DNA of 64,000 nucleotides from G965240465 sp965249525 (GTDB taxonomy: Bacteria > SAR324 > JACQKK01). The notes beneath the pieces were generated by a model. The model was not told where the DNA came from and ran no database searches. It worked only from the letters and a program-made list of their open reading frames with translations. Within the stretch, counting starts at the first letter, position 1. Every line of letters starts with the position of its first letter. The stretch is taken from the NCBI GenBank assembly GCA_965249525.1, contig OZ252237.1:1302001-1366000 (forward strand), in the 5' to 3' direction. Shown here piece after piece: positions 7,230 to 16,572 of this stretch. The position numbers were made by a program, and so were the translations under genes.

Positions 7230-8666
7230 GTGCTGGCTACAAAAAAAGATTGCTACGGATTGATTATTGCCGGAGGTTCAGGCAGCCGCCTGTGGCCTTT
7301 GAGTCGTCCGGGGCGTCCAAAACAGCTGCTGCAGCTGACCGATAGTGAACACAGCCTGCTGCAAGAATCTTTTTTACGACTGTCGCATTCGCTGTCGCCG
7401 CAGCGGATATTTGTGGTAACTGCCCAGCGTGATGCCTTAGCGGCGCGCCAGCAGCTGCTGGCTGTTTATCCCCAATTGCAGCCCCAGCAAGTCATCTTAG
7501 AACCCCAAGGTCGTGATAGTGCCGCCGCAGTACTGGCGGGTACTTTGCGCTTGCTGCTGGAAAACCCCCAAGCCGTCATGGTGATGGTATGGGCAGACAT
7601 GGGTATTGGCAACGAGCAGGCTTTTGAGGAAGCCATCAGGGAGGCATATGCGGCGGCACACCAAGGCGGGTTGGTGTTGGTGGGAGAAAAACCCACCCAT
7701 GCCAACACCTGTTTGGGCTATATTGTATTTGAGCATCAAGCGGCCAAGGGCGTACAACCCATTGTGCGTTTTGTGGAAAAGCCCCAGCCTGCCGAAGCCA
7801 ATGCCCTGCTGGCAGAAGCATGTTGTGCCTGGAATACGGGGATTTTTGTTTTGCATGCCCCAACCCTGCTGGAACGATTCCGCCAGCATGCACCGACATT
7901 GTACCAATCATTTGCGGCCTGCCGCAGCTGGGATGCTGCTGCTTGGGAAAATCAACAGGTGCTGCAAGAGGTGTATCGCCAAGTGAAAGCTGAATCACTG
8001 GACTATCTGCTGCTGGAGAAGGCAGAGGGGCTGCAAGTATTGGTGAGTTCTTTGGGATGGAGTGATATCGGCAATTGGAGTGAATTGCATCGCTTGGCAA
8101 AGAAAGACTCCCATAACAATGCTGTCAAAGGGCGGGGGGTCTGCTTAAACAGCCACAACTGCTATGTGCATGCCCCCAGGCGCCTGGTAACGCTGGTGGG
8201 GGTACAAGACTTGGTGGTGATAGACAGCGGCGACGCCCTGTTGGTTTGCAGCCTTTCTGATACCCAGCAAGTCAAACAACTGGTACAGCTGCTGCAAGAA
8301 CGCAAGCTGGCAGAAGCCCACGGATTGGAAAGTTCTGAACGCCCTTGGGGGCGTTACCAGGTGCTGTTTGAGGGGGTTAATTCCAAAGTGAAGATGATTG
8401 AGGTAGACCCAGGACAAAAGCTGTCGTTACAGCTGCATCGGCAACGGGCGGAACACTGGGTGGTGGCAGAAGGTCAGCCGTTGTTGACCCTAGGAGAAAC
8501 CGTGCGGCAATTTTCTCCCAATCAACACTTATTCATTCCACAAGGCACCAAACACCGCATGGAAAACCCCACCAAGCAGCTGGTGCGCATTATTGAAGTG
8601 CAAAAAGGTGACTATCTGGGCGAAGATGATATCATCCGTCTGGAAGACATCTACCAACGTCCATAG
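7230..8666 (+). CDS. Mannose-1-phosphate guanylyltransferase / mannose-6-phosphate isomerase (ManC type)
   Basis: Two-domain enzyme of GDP-mannose synthesis. The N-terminal nucleotidyltransferase domain (1-340) has IIAGGSGSRLWPLSRPGRPKQ, a GRDSAAA segment where the family usually has GRN-T-A-P-A, and FVEKP. The C-terminal cupin is a type II phosphomannose isomerase (RPWGRYQVL, QKLSLQLHRQRAEHWVV, IPQGTKHRMEN). The usual Asp-His after the fourth strand is replaced here by VWADMGIG, so catalytic parameters or substrate may differ. GTG start at 7230, 24 nt after pdhC. GDP-mannose would feed LPS or polysaccharide synthesis. Confidence 0.88.
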   Translation: MLATKKDCYGLIIAGGSGSRLWPLSRPGRPKQLLQLTDSEHSLLQESFLRLSHSLSPQRIFVVTAQRDALAARQQLLAVYPQLQPQQVILEPQGRDSAAAVLAGTLRLLLENPQAVMVMVWADMGIGNEQAFEEAIREAYAAAHQGGLVLVGEKPTHANTCLGYIVFEHQAAKGVQPIVRFVEKPQPAEANALLAEACCAWNTGIFVLHAPTLLERFRQHAPTLYQSFAACRSWDAAAWENQQVLQEVYRQVKAESLDYLLLEKAEGLQVLVSSLGWSDIGNWSELHRLAKKDSHNNAVKGRGVCLNSHNCYVHAPRRLVTLVGVQDLVVIDSGDALLVCSLSDTQQVKQLVQLLQERKLAEAHGLESSERPWGRYQVLFEGVNSKVKMIEVDPGQKLSLQLHRQRAEHWVVAEGQPLLTLGETVRQFSPNQHLFIPQGTKHRMENPTKQLVRIIEVQKGDYLGEDDIIRLEDIYQRP

Positions 8667-8874
8667 CCCGCGCAGCCAACGCCCAGAGGCTGGTCGCTGA
8701 TGGCGGCTTCTGGTCACCTGCAACTGGCATCACATCACCGATGTATACCTGCTGCTGCAAGCGGGGTGTCCCATGAAGACTGGTTGGTGTTTTAAGCAGC
8801 AACAATGCTATCTTAAAGGTTGAATTTTGTTATGTTCTAAAAGAACATCAGTCTTTTTGCCTTGCGCCAAAAAA

Positions 8875-8910
8875 ACAGGGCAAAAAACAGGGCAAAAAAC
8901 AGGGCAAAAA
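8875..8910. repeat. Tandem repeat, 12-nt unit x3, upstream of tolC-like gene
   Basis: Three copies of ACAGGGCAAAAA immediately before the AGGAGG ribosome-binding site of the outer-membrane efflux gene. A small palindrome GTTCT-AAA-AGAAC lies upstream at 8834-8846. Confidence 0.85.
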
Positions 8911-8931
8911 AAACAGGAGGAAAAATCACAG

Positions 8932-11001
8932 ATGCGATTGTTACTTGCCGCCGCACTAACGGGTTTGCTGTGGCTGCCTGCCGAAACAGCGGCACAACAG
9001 CCACCATCGCAGGCAACACCACAGGAAGCAACGCCACAGGAGGCAACACCACAGAAAGCAACGCCACAGGAGGCAACACCATCGCAGGCAACGCCATCGG
9101 AGGAAAAGCCACAGGAGGCAACACCACAGGAGACAACACCACAGGAAGCAACGCCACAGGAAGCAACGCCACAGGAGGCAACACCACAGGAGGCAACGCC
9201 ACAGGAAGCAACGCCACAAGAGGCAAAGCCACAGGAGACAACCCCACAGGAAGCAACGCCACAGGAAGCAACGCCACAGGAAGCAACGCCACAGGAAGCA
9301 ACGCCACAGGAAGCAACGCCACAGGAAGCAACGCCACAGGAAGCAACGCCACAGGAAGCAACGCCACAGGAAGCAACGCCACAGGAGGCAACGCCACAAG
9401 AGGCAAAGCCACAGGAGACAACCCCACAGGAGGCAACCCCATCGCAGGCAAAAACCTTAAAGCCCCTGAAGTCGCCAGAGGATGTCCCCCAAATTCCTAT
9501 CTCAGAATTATTGGCAGGCTTTCGCACCGAACGGCGCGGCGAACGGATCATGGTGGAGCTTTCAGTAGCCCAGCTGTTGCAACTCACCCTAAAAGTCAAT
9601 CTCAGCCTGGCAGCTTTAAGATTGCAAGAACAGGAAGCGCGCATCTTGCAAAAAGGGGCACGAGGCATCTTTGATTTTCGCCTCAAGCTGGAATCCGAAG
9701 ATGCCACACAGGTTCAAGCCCAGCTAGATTCCGCCAGCGACACCAATTATCTCAATCTCACCAATTCCAAGGTTAGAAGCCAGCTGTTGGAACTCAATAA
9801 ACCCACCCGATTGGGACTGAATTATACGCTGTCTCACTCGCGCAGCGAAACAGAATCCACCCCCTATCAGGTAGGCACAGCAGGGGAAGCACCCACAGCA
9901 GGCACAGCACAAGACCCTTTCCACACCCAAGAGACCGAAGCCAGAGTCACCCTGCCTTTGCGCAAAGGGGCGGGCTGGCGCTTGAATACCATTCCCTTGC
10001 GACAGGCAGATTTGGCACTGGCATCGCAGTTACAGAACAACTTGAAAAACGAACAGGAACTCTTAAAACAGGTAGCCATTTTGTACTGGCGCATGGTTGC
10101 TGTACAAGAAACCTTGCAGGCACGCCTGCAGGCAGTGAAAGTGGCTGAAGGTCTGCTGAAAGATACCCGCATCCGTTTTAATGTGGGAAATTTGGCCAGG
10201 GTAGACCTGCAATCTTCCCAAGTCCGACTTGCCAACCGTCAGCAAGAAGCCTTGGCAGCAGAGTTGGATGTGCTGGAAATTGAAAATCTGATACAGGTGT
10301 TGTTGAACCTGAGTAACGTGCGCATTGGTTTAATTCCCAAAGACATACCCGGAAAGCGCGACCTCAGCAATTTGAAGCAAGGTCAACTACTGGAAAATCT
10401 GCGCAAAACCCATCCCGATTTGGCACTCTTAAACTTGCAGCTGCAACAGACCCAGCTGCAATTACTGCAGGCAAAGAACAACAGCCGCAGCCAGCTAGAC
10501 CTGGAACTGTTTTACACAGAAAAAGGCTATGGCGACTCTTCCGCCAGCAGCAGTGAGAGACATTCAACCCAAAATGACAGAGGCGTGAAACTCTCTTGGG
10601 ATCTACCGCTATGGGGTCGTCAGTCAAAATCTGAACGGGCCAGCCGCCTGCTGAAAGAACAGCGAACCATCCTAGCTATAAGAAGCAAACGCTCCGATCT
10701 AGAAACCGAACTGCTGGGTAAAATACGCCAATTGCGATTGCAAAAAGGCAGCATCGCCCAAGCCGAAGCTGGTGAAAAACTGGCGCGCTCCCGCTTGAAA
10801 ACCGAAGTACAACGCTTCCGCGTGGGGCGCAGCACCAACACCTCTGTCACCCAAGCACAAAACGAATTCACCACATCCCAAGTAAGCACCATCGTTGCCA
10901 AAACCAGATTTGAAGAAGCCTACCTAGAATTGATAACCCTCTCCGGCTACCTCCACAGCACTTTTGGATTAAAATCTTCTTATGCCCCACCCAGCAACTA
11001 G
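8932..11001 (+). CDS. TolC-family outer-membrane efflux protein with long PQEAT-repeat linker
   Basis: Outer-membrane channel component of the tripartite exporter encoded here. ATG at 8932 is preceded by AGGAGG, and the product starts with a signal peptide (MRLLLAAALTGLLWLPAETAAQ). Next comes an array of about 30 pentapeptides, mostly Pro-Gln-Glu-Ala-Thr (9001-9450), then a typical outer-membrane efflux protein body: ISELLAGFRTERRGERIMVELSVAQLLQLTLKVNLSLAAL at its head, long amphipathic coiled-coil segments and two OEP repeats. The linker is unusual for TolC proteins; periplasmic location is inferred. An upstream ATG at 8827 would place 35 charged residues ahead of the signal peptide and is unlikely. 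Confidence 0.9.
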   Translation: MRLLLAAALTGLLWLPAETAAQQPPSQATPQEATPQEATPQKATPQEATPSQATPSEEKPQEATPQETTPQEATPQEATPQEATPQEATPQEATPQEAKPQETTPQEATPQEATPQEATPQEATPQEATPQEATPQEATPQEATPQEATPQEATPQEAKPQETTPQEATPSQAKTLKPLKSPEDVPQIPISELLAGFRTERRGERIMVELSVAQLLQLTLKVNLSLAALRLQEQEARILQKGARGIFDFRLKLESEDATQVQAQLDSASDTNYLNLTNSKVRSQLLELNKPTRLGLNYTLSHSRSETESTPYQVGTAGEAPTAGTAQDPFHTQETEARVTLPLRKGAGWRLNTIPLRQADLALASQLQNNLKNEQELLKQVAILYWRMVAVQETLQARLQAVKVAEGLLKDTRIRFNVGNLARVDLQSSQVRLANRQQEALAAELDVLEIENLIQVLLNLSNVRIGLIPKDIPGKRDLSNLKQGQLLENLRKTHPDLALLNLQLQQTQLQLLQAKNNSRSQLDLELFYTEKGYGDSSASSSERHSTQNDRGVKLSWDLPLWGRQSKSERASRLLKEQRTILAIRSKRSDLETELLGKIRQLRLQKGSIAQAEAGEKLARSRLKTEVQRFRVGRSTNTSVTQAQNEFTTSQVSTIVAKTRFEEAYLELITLSGYLHSTFGLKSSYAPPSN
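9001..9450. repeat. Coding tandem repeat, 15-nt unit (PQEAT)
   Basis: About 30 copies of a 15-nt unit (ACGCCACAGGAAGCA and variants) in frame, with interspersed Ser-Gln-Ala and Glu-Thr variants and a longer duplicated block ending in AAGCCACAGGAGACA. All copies keep frame. Confidence 0.95.
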
Positions 11002-11169
11002 GAGAACACATCACCGCCAAGCATGACCCCACATCTTTATCCAGCTAGAAACTTGGCAAGCTTGGCTTACTGGGTGTAACATAGCCATTCAGCTGCTAAA
11101 ATAGCACTAACTGTTATAGCTTGGTTTTGCGCTGGCATTTTTCCGCCTATGATGTCATTTTTATGATCT

Positions 11170-12384
11170 ATGAACCGAATTGTTAATCCCATCCCCGCAG
11201 CACTGATGCAGCCACTGGTATGGCTGCTGACGCCCCTGTTGACACCCCTGCTGATAGTGACGCTGGTGCTGTTCCTGGGAGGCTGCAAGCGCCAAGGTGC
11301 TGCCAAAACATCTGATGATACAGACAAAAACCGCCCCACCATCACCCGCCTGGTAGAGGTGGTGGAAATCACCACCAGTGACTTTGAAGTACGCAAATCT
11401 TATGTGGGTCATTTAGAACCCAACCAGCGCGTTAAGCTGCACGCCGAAGTGGAAGGCGTGGTGAAGGACATTGATATGCGTGAAGGCAAACGGGTGGTGA
11501 ACAAGCAGGAGTTGTTCCGTATCTCTTCTGCAGAAATGGGTGCCCAGCGAGATTTGTCAAAAAACAACTACCAGCTGGCTAACTCCGAATATGAACGCAG
11601 CAAAAAGCTGCATGTGGAAAACCTGATTTCTCCTGCCGAACTGGAAAAATCCTTTAATACACGAGAGGTAGCCAGGCTGAATTTAAGACTGGCAGAGTTG
11701 AACTATGCCAAATCGGTGATACGCGCCCCTTTTGACGGAGTGATCTTTAAGCTGTCGGTAGAGTCGGGAGAATTTGTCTCTAAGGGAAGGCTGTTAGCGG
11801 AGGTGCTGGATGTGAAAAACTTTAAGGCTGCCATTCAAGTACCAGAGGAAGATGTGGTCTTTTTCCGACCTGATCTGTCAGTACAGTTAAGTTTTGACGC
11901 CCTCTCAGGCGTAAAACAAGCAGGCCGTGTATTCAGTGTAAGCCAAGAAGCTGACCAAAGTTCCCGCAGCTTTACCATAGAGGTGATTACGGAAAACTCC
12001 GATGGCAGGCTGCGTTCTGGCGAGCTGCGTTCTGGCGAGCTGCGTTCTGGCAAGCTGCGTTCTGGCATGCTGGTTCGTGTGAATGCCAAGCTGGCAGCCT
12101 TTGTCAACCAAGTACTGGCCCCCCGCCACGCACTGATAGAAAGCGACCAGGGCACCTTTGTGTTTATCATAAAAGATGGCGTGGCAGTCGCAAGAAAGGT
12201 GGTCACCGGTATTTCCCGCAGCAACTTGGTGCAAATAACCAACGGCTTGAAAGCTGGCGAACTCATGGTAGTCAGTGGTCAACACAAACTGGCAGACAAT
12301 ACACCCGTACGCGTACGCAAAGTGGAAATACAAACTTCCCTAGAAGCAGACCTCGCTAACGGTACCCCCCCTGATGATGCCTAA
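11170..12384 (+). CDS. RND efflux periplasmic adaptor (membrane fusion) lipoprotein
   Basis: Links the inner-membrane RND pump to the TolC-like channel. Lipoprotein signal with lipobox Leu-Gly-Gly-Cys (Cys39). The body has the HlyD/AcrA arrangement: beta-barrel/lipoyl half near residue 90 (LEPNQRVKLHAEVEGVVKDI), alpha hairpin (about 115-180), lipoyl return IRAPFDGVIFKLSVESGEFV, then beta-barrel and membrane-proximal domains with VVTGISRSNLVQITNGLKAGE near the end. A four-copy Arg-Ser-Gly-Glu-Leu insertion (12010-12069) lies in the beta-barrel domain, just before the strand beginning GMLVRVNAKL. Second gene of the efflux operon. Confidence 0.93.
   Translation: MNRIVNPIPAALMQPLVWLLTPLLTPLLIVTLVLFLGGCKRQGAAKTSDDTDKNRPTITRLVEVVEITTSDFEVRKSYVGHLEPNQRVKLHAEVEGVVKDIDMREGKRVVNKQELFRISSAEMGAQRDLSKNNYQLANSEYERSKKLHVENLISPAELEKSFNTREVARLNLRLAELNYAKSVIRAPFDGVIFKLSVESGEFVSKGRLLAEVLDVKNFKAAIQVPEEDVVFFRPDLSVQLSFDALSGVKQAGRVFSVSQEADQSSRSFTIEVITENSDGRLRSGELRSGELRSGKLRSGMLVRVNAKLAAFVNQVLAPRHALIESDQGTFVFIIKDGVAVARKVVTGISRSNLVQITNGLKAGELMVVSGQHKLADNTPVRVRKVEIQTSLEADLANGTPPDDA
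12010..12069. repeat. Coding tandem repeat, 15-nt unit x4 (RSGEL)
   Basis: Four in-frame copies of CTGCGTTCTGGCGAG (third with AAG, fourth with ATG) inside the adaptor gene, enlarging a loop ahead of a conserved strand. Confidence 0.9.
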
Positions 12385-12414
12385 CACAGCAAAACCCTCT
12401 TTCCTCTATTGACA

Positions 12415-12861
12415 ATGCCTCCCGATACTCCTAAGCCATCCCCCAAAACCCCCTCCGCCAAAGCCTCGCAAGGCTGGTATGTGTGGGGTTTTGTACTGCT
12501 TACCGTAGCCTGGACCATCTGGCTGCCTCAACCACCACTCTTATGGTACAGCCCACAAACATTCTCCCAAATCATGGCGCTGCTGCTGGCAGGAGCAGGC
12601 CTGCTGTGCCTGCTTACGGTATTCTTGAGAAACCGCGACTACGCTGCCCGAGGCTGGTTCCCCCATCTGCTGATCTTGGCAGCCTTGCTGTTGTTTCCCT
12701 TGTTCCTAGCCCAGTTCGCCCTGCGTTGGACCGGTCGCCTGGCTCCCTTCATCATGGCCTTGCTGCTGGCAGCAGGCAGTTGGTACTTGCTAAAAAAACG
12801 CACACACACCAACAAAAAAACCACTCCCTCTCAACAAGCCAAACCCGACAAAAACACCTAG
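12415..12861 (+). CDS. Small membrane protein of the efflux operon
   Basis: About 148 residues: a Pro/Lys-rich hydrophilic N-terminus, four hydrophobic segments (near 23-40, 50-70, 82-103, 108-127) and a charged Lys/Thr-rich tail. No recognised family. It lies between the adaptor and RND pump genes on the same strand, so it is probably co-transcribed; any role in efflux is inference from position. A TTG at 12409 is an alternative start. Confidence 0.65.
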   Translation: MPPDTPKPSPKTPSAKASQGWYVWGFVLLTVAWTIWLPQPPLLWYSPQTFSQIMALLLAGAGLLCLLTVFLRNRDYAARGWFPHLLILAALLLFPLFLAQFALRWTGRLAPFIMALLLAAGSWYLLKKRTHTNKKTTPSQQAKPDKNT

Positions 12862-12940
12862 CCACCCCCACATCCCGCCCATCCCACCTGCAACCACAGC
12901 AAACCCCCGCACCCCTTCTCGCCCATCGCCCAAGTACCCC

Positions 12941-15900
12941 ATGCATCCTAGTCTGATTGCATTGCGGAACCCAAGCACAGTACTGCTGCTCACTGTTCTG
13001 ACCGTGCTGCTGGGCATCAGTTCGTATCGCACCTTGCCGCGGGAAGCAGCTCCAGACATTCAAATCCCCATCTTGGTGGTGAGCATTCCTTATCCCGGTG
13101 CCTCGCCCGAAGATGTAGAAAGGCTGGTCACCAGAGAATCAGAAGAAAAACTGCAAAACGTAGACAACCTGAAAAAACTCTCCTCAGTCTCTTCTGAGGG
13201 GATTTCCATCATCACCCTGCAATTTCAACTGGGATTTGACATCTTGGATGCTCGCAACAAAACGCGCGAACGCCTGGATGAAGCCAAACCCCTCTTCCCC
13301 GAAGATGTGGAAGAACCCATCATCAGTGAAATTAACCTCTCTGAAGAACCCATTTTGCGCATTGTACTTTCTGGACCCATCGGGCTGGAAGCCTTGCGCA
13401 CTCTGGCAGAAGAACTGGAAGAGGATATTGAAGCCTTTCCAGAAACCTTGGAAGTGGATTTGTTTGGAGGACTGAAGCGGGAAATTCAGGTGTATGTGGA
13501 TCCTGAACGGCTGCGTTACCACCAGACTTCACTCAATCGGGTGGCTGATGTGGTTGCCAGCGAAAACAGCAGCCTGCCAGGCGGCTCCCTGGAGATTGGA
13601 CCCCAACGCTATTCCATTCGTGTCCCCAGCGAGTATCAAGACCCGCAGGAAATTAACCATGTGATTGTTTCATCCGTGAGAGACGCCTCTATCTATGTGC
13701 GGGATTTGGCACGGGTGGAGTTTGGATTTCAGGAACAAAAATCGCGTTCGCGGCTGGATGGGCAAGAGTCGGTTTCGCTGGCGGTTTCTAAGCGCAGCGG
13801 CGCCAACCTGTTTCTGCTGAGGGACAAAATTGAAGGGGTGCTGGAACACCACCGCCCGCAGAATCAGCAGGTGCGTTTTTCGGTGCTGGCAGATACCTCC
13901 GTATTTGTGCGTCAGTTCGTCAAGGATTTGGAGAACAATGTGATCACTGGCTTCATACTGGTGTTCCTGGTGCTGCTGGTGGTAATGGGTGCACGCAATG
14001 CACTGTTGGTAGCCAGTGCCATTCCGTTGTCGTTTTTGATGGCGCTGATTGTAATGCGCATCGCAGGCTTCACCCTCAACTTTGTGGTGTTGTTTAGTCT
14101 CATCCTCAGCTTGGGCTTGCTGGTAGACAACGCCATTGTGGTGGTAGAAAACATCTTCCGTCATTTGCAAAGCGGGAAAAGCCATCTTGAAGCAGCACGA
14201 ACGGGTGTACAAGAAGTCGCCATGCCAGTGTTCACCTCCACCCTCACCACCTTGGCTGCTTTTGGACCCTTGATTTTTATGCCAGGCATCATCGGTGAGT
14301 TCATGTCTTACCTGCCACGCACCTTGATATTCACCCTCAGTGCCTCCTTGGTGGTGGGTTTAATCATCAATCCGGTGATGTGTTCCCGCTTTATGAAACG
14401 TCCACGACAAATTTTTAAGAATAAGGATGAATTAGCCAATCTGCATCAATCTCCTATGCTGCTGCGCTATCGGGGCATGCTGGAATTTTGCCTGCAGCGC
14501 CGCAAGCGGGTGCTGCTGGGCGCAGTAGCCGCATTCTTTGGAGTGATTTTTCTGTATGGGGTGCTGGTGTTTTCTCGCAAGGGGGTGGAATTCTTTCCCA
14601 AAACGGAACCAGAAAGCGCCACCATCACTGTCACTGCTGCCCCTGGTGCCAGCCTGGATGTATCTGATGGCTTAATGCAAGAGGTGGAACACATGGTGAA
14701 TTCGCACCAGGACAGCCTGGTAGCCTACCTAACCAATGTGGGGGGTGGTGCGCGCGGCAGCTCGGGCAGCCATGTCAGCCAGTTGACCATGGAATTTCCT
14801 GGCTGGAAGAAATGGCTGCTGCGTCCCAGCAAGGTGCTGGAAAATCTGCGTACCAGAATTAAAGAAGTGGCAGGGGCGGATGTCAATATCCACCAAGAGG
14901 CTGCTGGTCCGCCCACTGGCAAGCCTGTGAACATTGAACTCAGCGGCAATAATTTGCAAAAAATGCTGGAAACCTCTGATGCCATCAAGCGGCGCATCGT
15001 AGATGTGCCGGGACTGGTAGACCTGGATGACGACTTTGAACGCGTCCGTCCTGAGGTGCAAGTGCGACTGGATAGAGAAAAAATCGCCCGTGCTGGCTTT
15101 TCCAGCCAAGAGGTAGGACGACTGATACGCACCGCCTTTAATGGACGCACTGTTTCTACCATGCGACGGGGGAAAGAAGAATTTGATATCGTGGTGCGCC
15201 TGGATGAACGCTTTCGCAACGATGTACAGAACATTTCAGACCTCTACCTGTTCACCAAAGCCGGCGAGCAAATAGCTTTAAGCGAGCTGGCAGAAATCAC
15301 CACCGCCCCCGCATTGGGTTCCATCCGTCATGTAGAATTGGATCGTGTGATTACCATCTCTGGCGATGCCCAGGGATATCCCGGACCCGTGGTGCTGCGC
15401 GGGGTTCGCAGCCGTCTTAACAACTTCCCACTGCCTGATAATTTCAACCTCCGCTACACAGGCGAAAACGAAAACCGCGAAGAAGCCCAAAGCTTCCTGG
15501 GAGAAAGCTTCCTGGTGGTGCTGTTTTTAATTTTCATCATTCTGGTGACCCAGTTCAATTCCTTCTATATTCCACTGATTATTCTAAGTTCCGTGATGCT
15601 CTCCCTGATTGGGGTGTTCTTGGGACTCATCATCCACAACCGCCCATTCAGCATTATGATGGGCGGCATTGGAGTAATCTCCCTAGCGGGCATCGTGGTG
15701 AACAATGCCATTGTGCTGCTGGATTTCATCACCCAGCTGCAGCGCAAGGGCTATCACATTAAAGAAGCGGTACTCCTCAGCGGAATGGCACGCCTGCGTC
15801 CTGTGCTGCTAACCGCCATTACCACCGTACTGGGCTTGCTGCCAGTAGCCATGAGGGCAGAAGTTTCCCTGTTCAGCTGGCCGTTTATCACCTTTGGCAG

Positions 15901-16459
15901 CGAAAGCAGCACCTTTTGGGTGCCCATGTCCCTGGCTGTGATTTACGGACTCTCGGCAGCCACCGTATTGACACTGTTTTTTGTACCCACCCTATACATC
16001 ACCATGGCGGAATCCACCTGGAGTCTGCGCTCGCTGCGACGGGCGCTCAATCCCCTGGTGCTGCTGGGCTGGCTGATGCAGCTGGCTGATGCCGACTATC
16101 GTCGCCAGTTACGCAGCCGTGTGGGACAGCTGCTGCTACGCCTGGTGGAATTCATCATAGAACTGCCATCATGGATAAAAAGCCTGCCCCAGCGGGCAAA
16201 TCCCTATCTTATGTCAGCCCTTCACCAGGCCCAAAAACTCAACACCCAAGCCAGCAAAAAAGAAACCTGGCGGGCACTCTGGCAGCAATTGCGCCTGCTG
16301 CTGCAGCAACTCTTTGATTGGCTGCGACAAAAACTGCAAAAAGGGCTGCAAAAATCCACCGCAGCATACCAGAAAGCTTCCCACAAACCTCAGCGCAAAT
16401 CTCAGCGCAAATCTCAGCGCAAACCCCAGCGCAAACCCCAGCAACAAGACAAAGACTAA
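12941..16459 (+). CDS. RND-family efflux pump, inner-membrane component (AcrB/HAE1-like)
   Basis: Proton-driven transporter of the AcrB/MexB superfamily. Twelve-helix layout: TM1 near residues 10-30, two large periplasmic loops, TM2-6 around 335-480, TM8-12 around 865-1030. The essential TM4 acidic stretch is LVDNAIVVVENIF; TM10-11 has GIVVNNAIVLLDFI. The large loops carry porter-domain hallmarks (PGASPEDVERLVTRESEEKL). Compared with the family's usual 1020-1050 residues there is a C-terminal extension of over 100 residues, partly amphipathic and ending in a basic Lys-Ser-Gln-Arg repeat (16385-16445). Substrates cannot be predicted from the sequence. Confidence 0.93.
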   Translation: MHPSLIALRNPSTVLLLTVLTVLLGISSYRTLPREAAPDIQIPILVVSIPYPGASPEDVERLVTRESEEKLQNVDNLKKLSSVSSEGISIITLQFQLGFDILDARNKTRERLDEAKPLFPEDVEEPIISEINLSEEPILRIVLSGPIGLEALRTLAEELEEDIEAFPETLEVDLFGGLKREIQVYVDPERLRYHQTSLNRVADVVASENSSLPGGSLEIGPQRYSIRVPSEYQDPQEINHVIVSSVRDASIYVRDLARVEFGFQEQKSRSRLDGQESVSLAVSKRSGANLFLLRDKIEGVLEHHRPQNQQVRFSVLADTSVFVRQFVKDLENNVITGFILVFLVLLVVMGARNALLVASAIPLSFLMALIVMRIAGFTLNFVVLFSLILSLGLLVDNAIVVVENIFRHLQSGKSHLEAARTGVQEVAMPVFTSTLTTLAAFGPLIFMPGIIGEFMSYLPRTLIFTLSASLVVGLIINPVMCSRFMKRPRQIFKNKDELANLHQSPMLLRYRGMLEFCLQRRKRVLLGAVAAFFGVIFLYGVLVFSRKGVEFFPKTEPESATITVTAAPGASLDVSDGLMQEVEHMVNSHQDSLVAYLTNVGGGARGSSGSHVSQLTMEFPGWKKWLLRPSKVLENLRTRIKEVAGADVNIHQEAAGPPTGKPVNIELSGNNLQKMLETSDAIKRRIVDVPGLVDLDDDFERVRPEVQVRLDREKIARAGFSSQEVGRLIRTAFNGRTVSTMRRGKEEFDIVVRLDERFRNDVQNISDLYLFTKAGEQIALSELAEITTAPALGSIRHVELDRVITISGDAQGYPGPVVLRGVRSRLNNFPLPDNFNLRYTGENENREEAQSFLGESFLVVLFLIFIILVTQFNSFYIPLIILSSVMLSLIGVFLGLIIHNRPFSIMMGGIGVISLAGIVVNNAIVLLDFITQLQRKGYHIKEAVLLSGMARLRPVLLTAITTVLGLLPVAMRAEVSLFSWPFITFGSESSTFWVPMSLAVIYGLSAATVLTLFFVPTLYITMAESTWSLRSLRRALNPLVLLGWLMQLADADYRRQLRSRVGQLLLRLVEFIIELPSWIKSLPQRANPYLMSALHQAQKLNTQASKKETWRALWQQLRLLLQQLFDWLRQKLQKGLQKSTAAYQKASHKPQRKSQRKSQRKPQRKPQQQDKD

Positions 16460-16461
16460 GT

Positions 16462-16551
16462 CCGCTGCCCCGTCATCCGCTGCCCCGTCATCCGCTGCCC
16501 CGTCATCCGCTGCCCCGTCATCTACTGCCCCGTCATCCACTGCCCCGTCCC
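16462..16551. repeat. Tandem repeat, 15-nt unit x6, between RND pump and comF
   Basis: Six copies of CCGCTGCCCCGTCAT (last two diverged) begin 3 nt after the RND stop codon. A separate 12-nt array (CTCAGCGCAAAT type, near 16391-16443) codes the basic tail of the pump. Confidence 0.9.
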
Positions 16552-16572
16552 ATTTGCCAGCATGCCTCCCCC

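Noticed and set aside
8837..9707. Long minus-strand frames opposite the PQEAT array (Cys/Val/Ala-rich repeats)
   Set aside because: Shadow frames of the coding 15-nt repeat; the plus strand has signal peptide, ribosome-binding site and a complete TolC-like domain.
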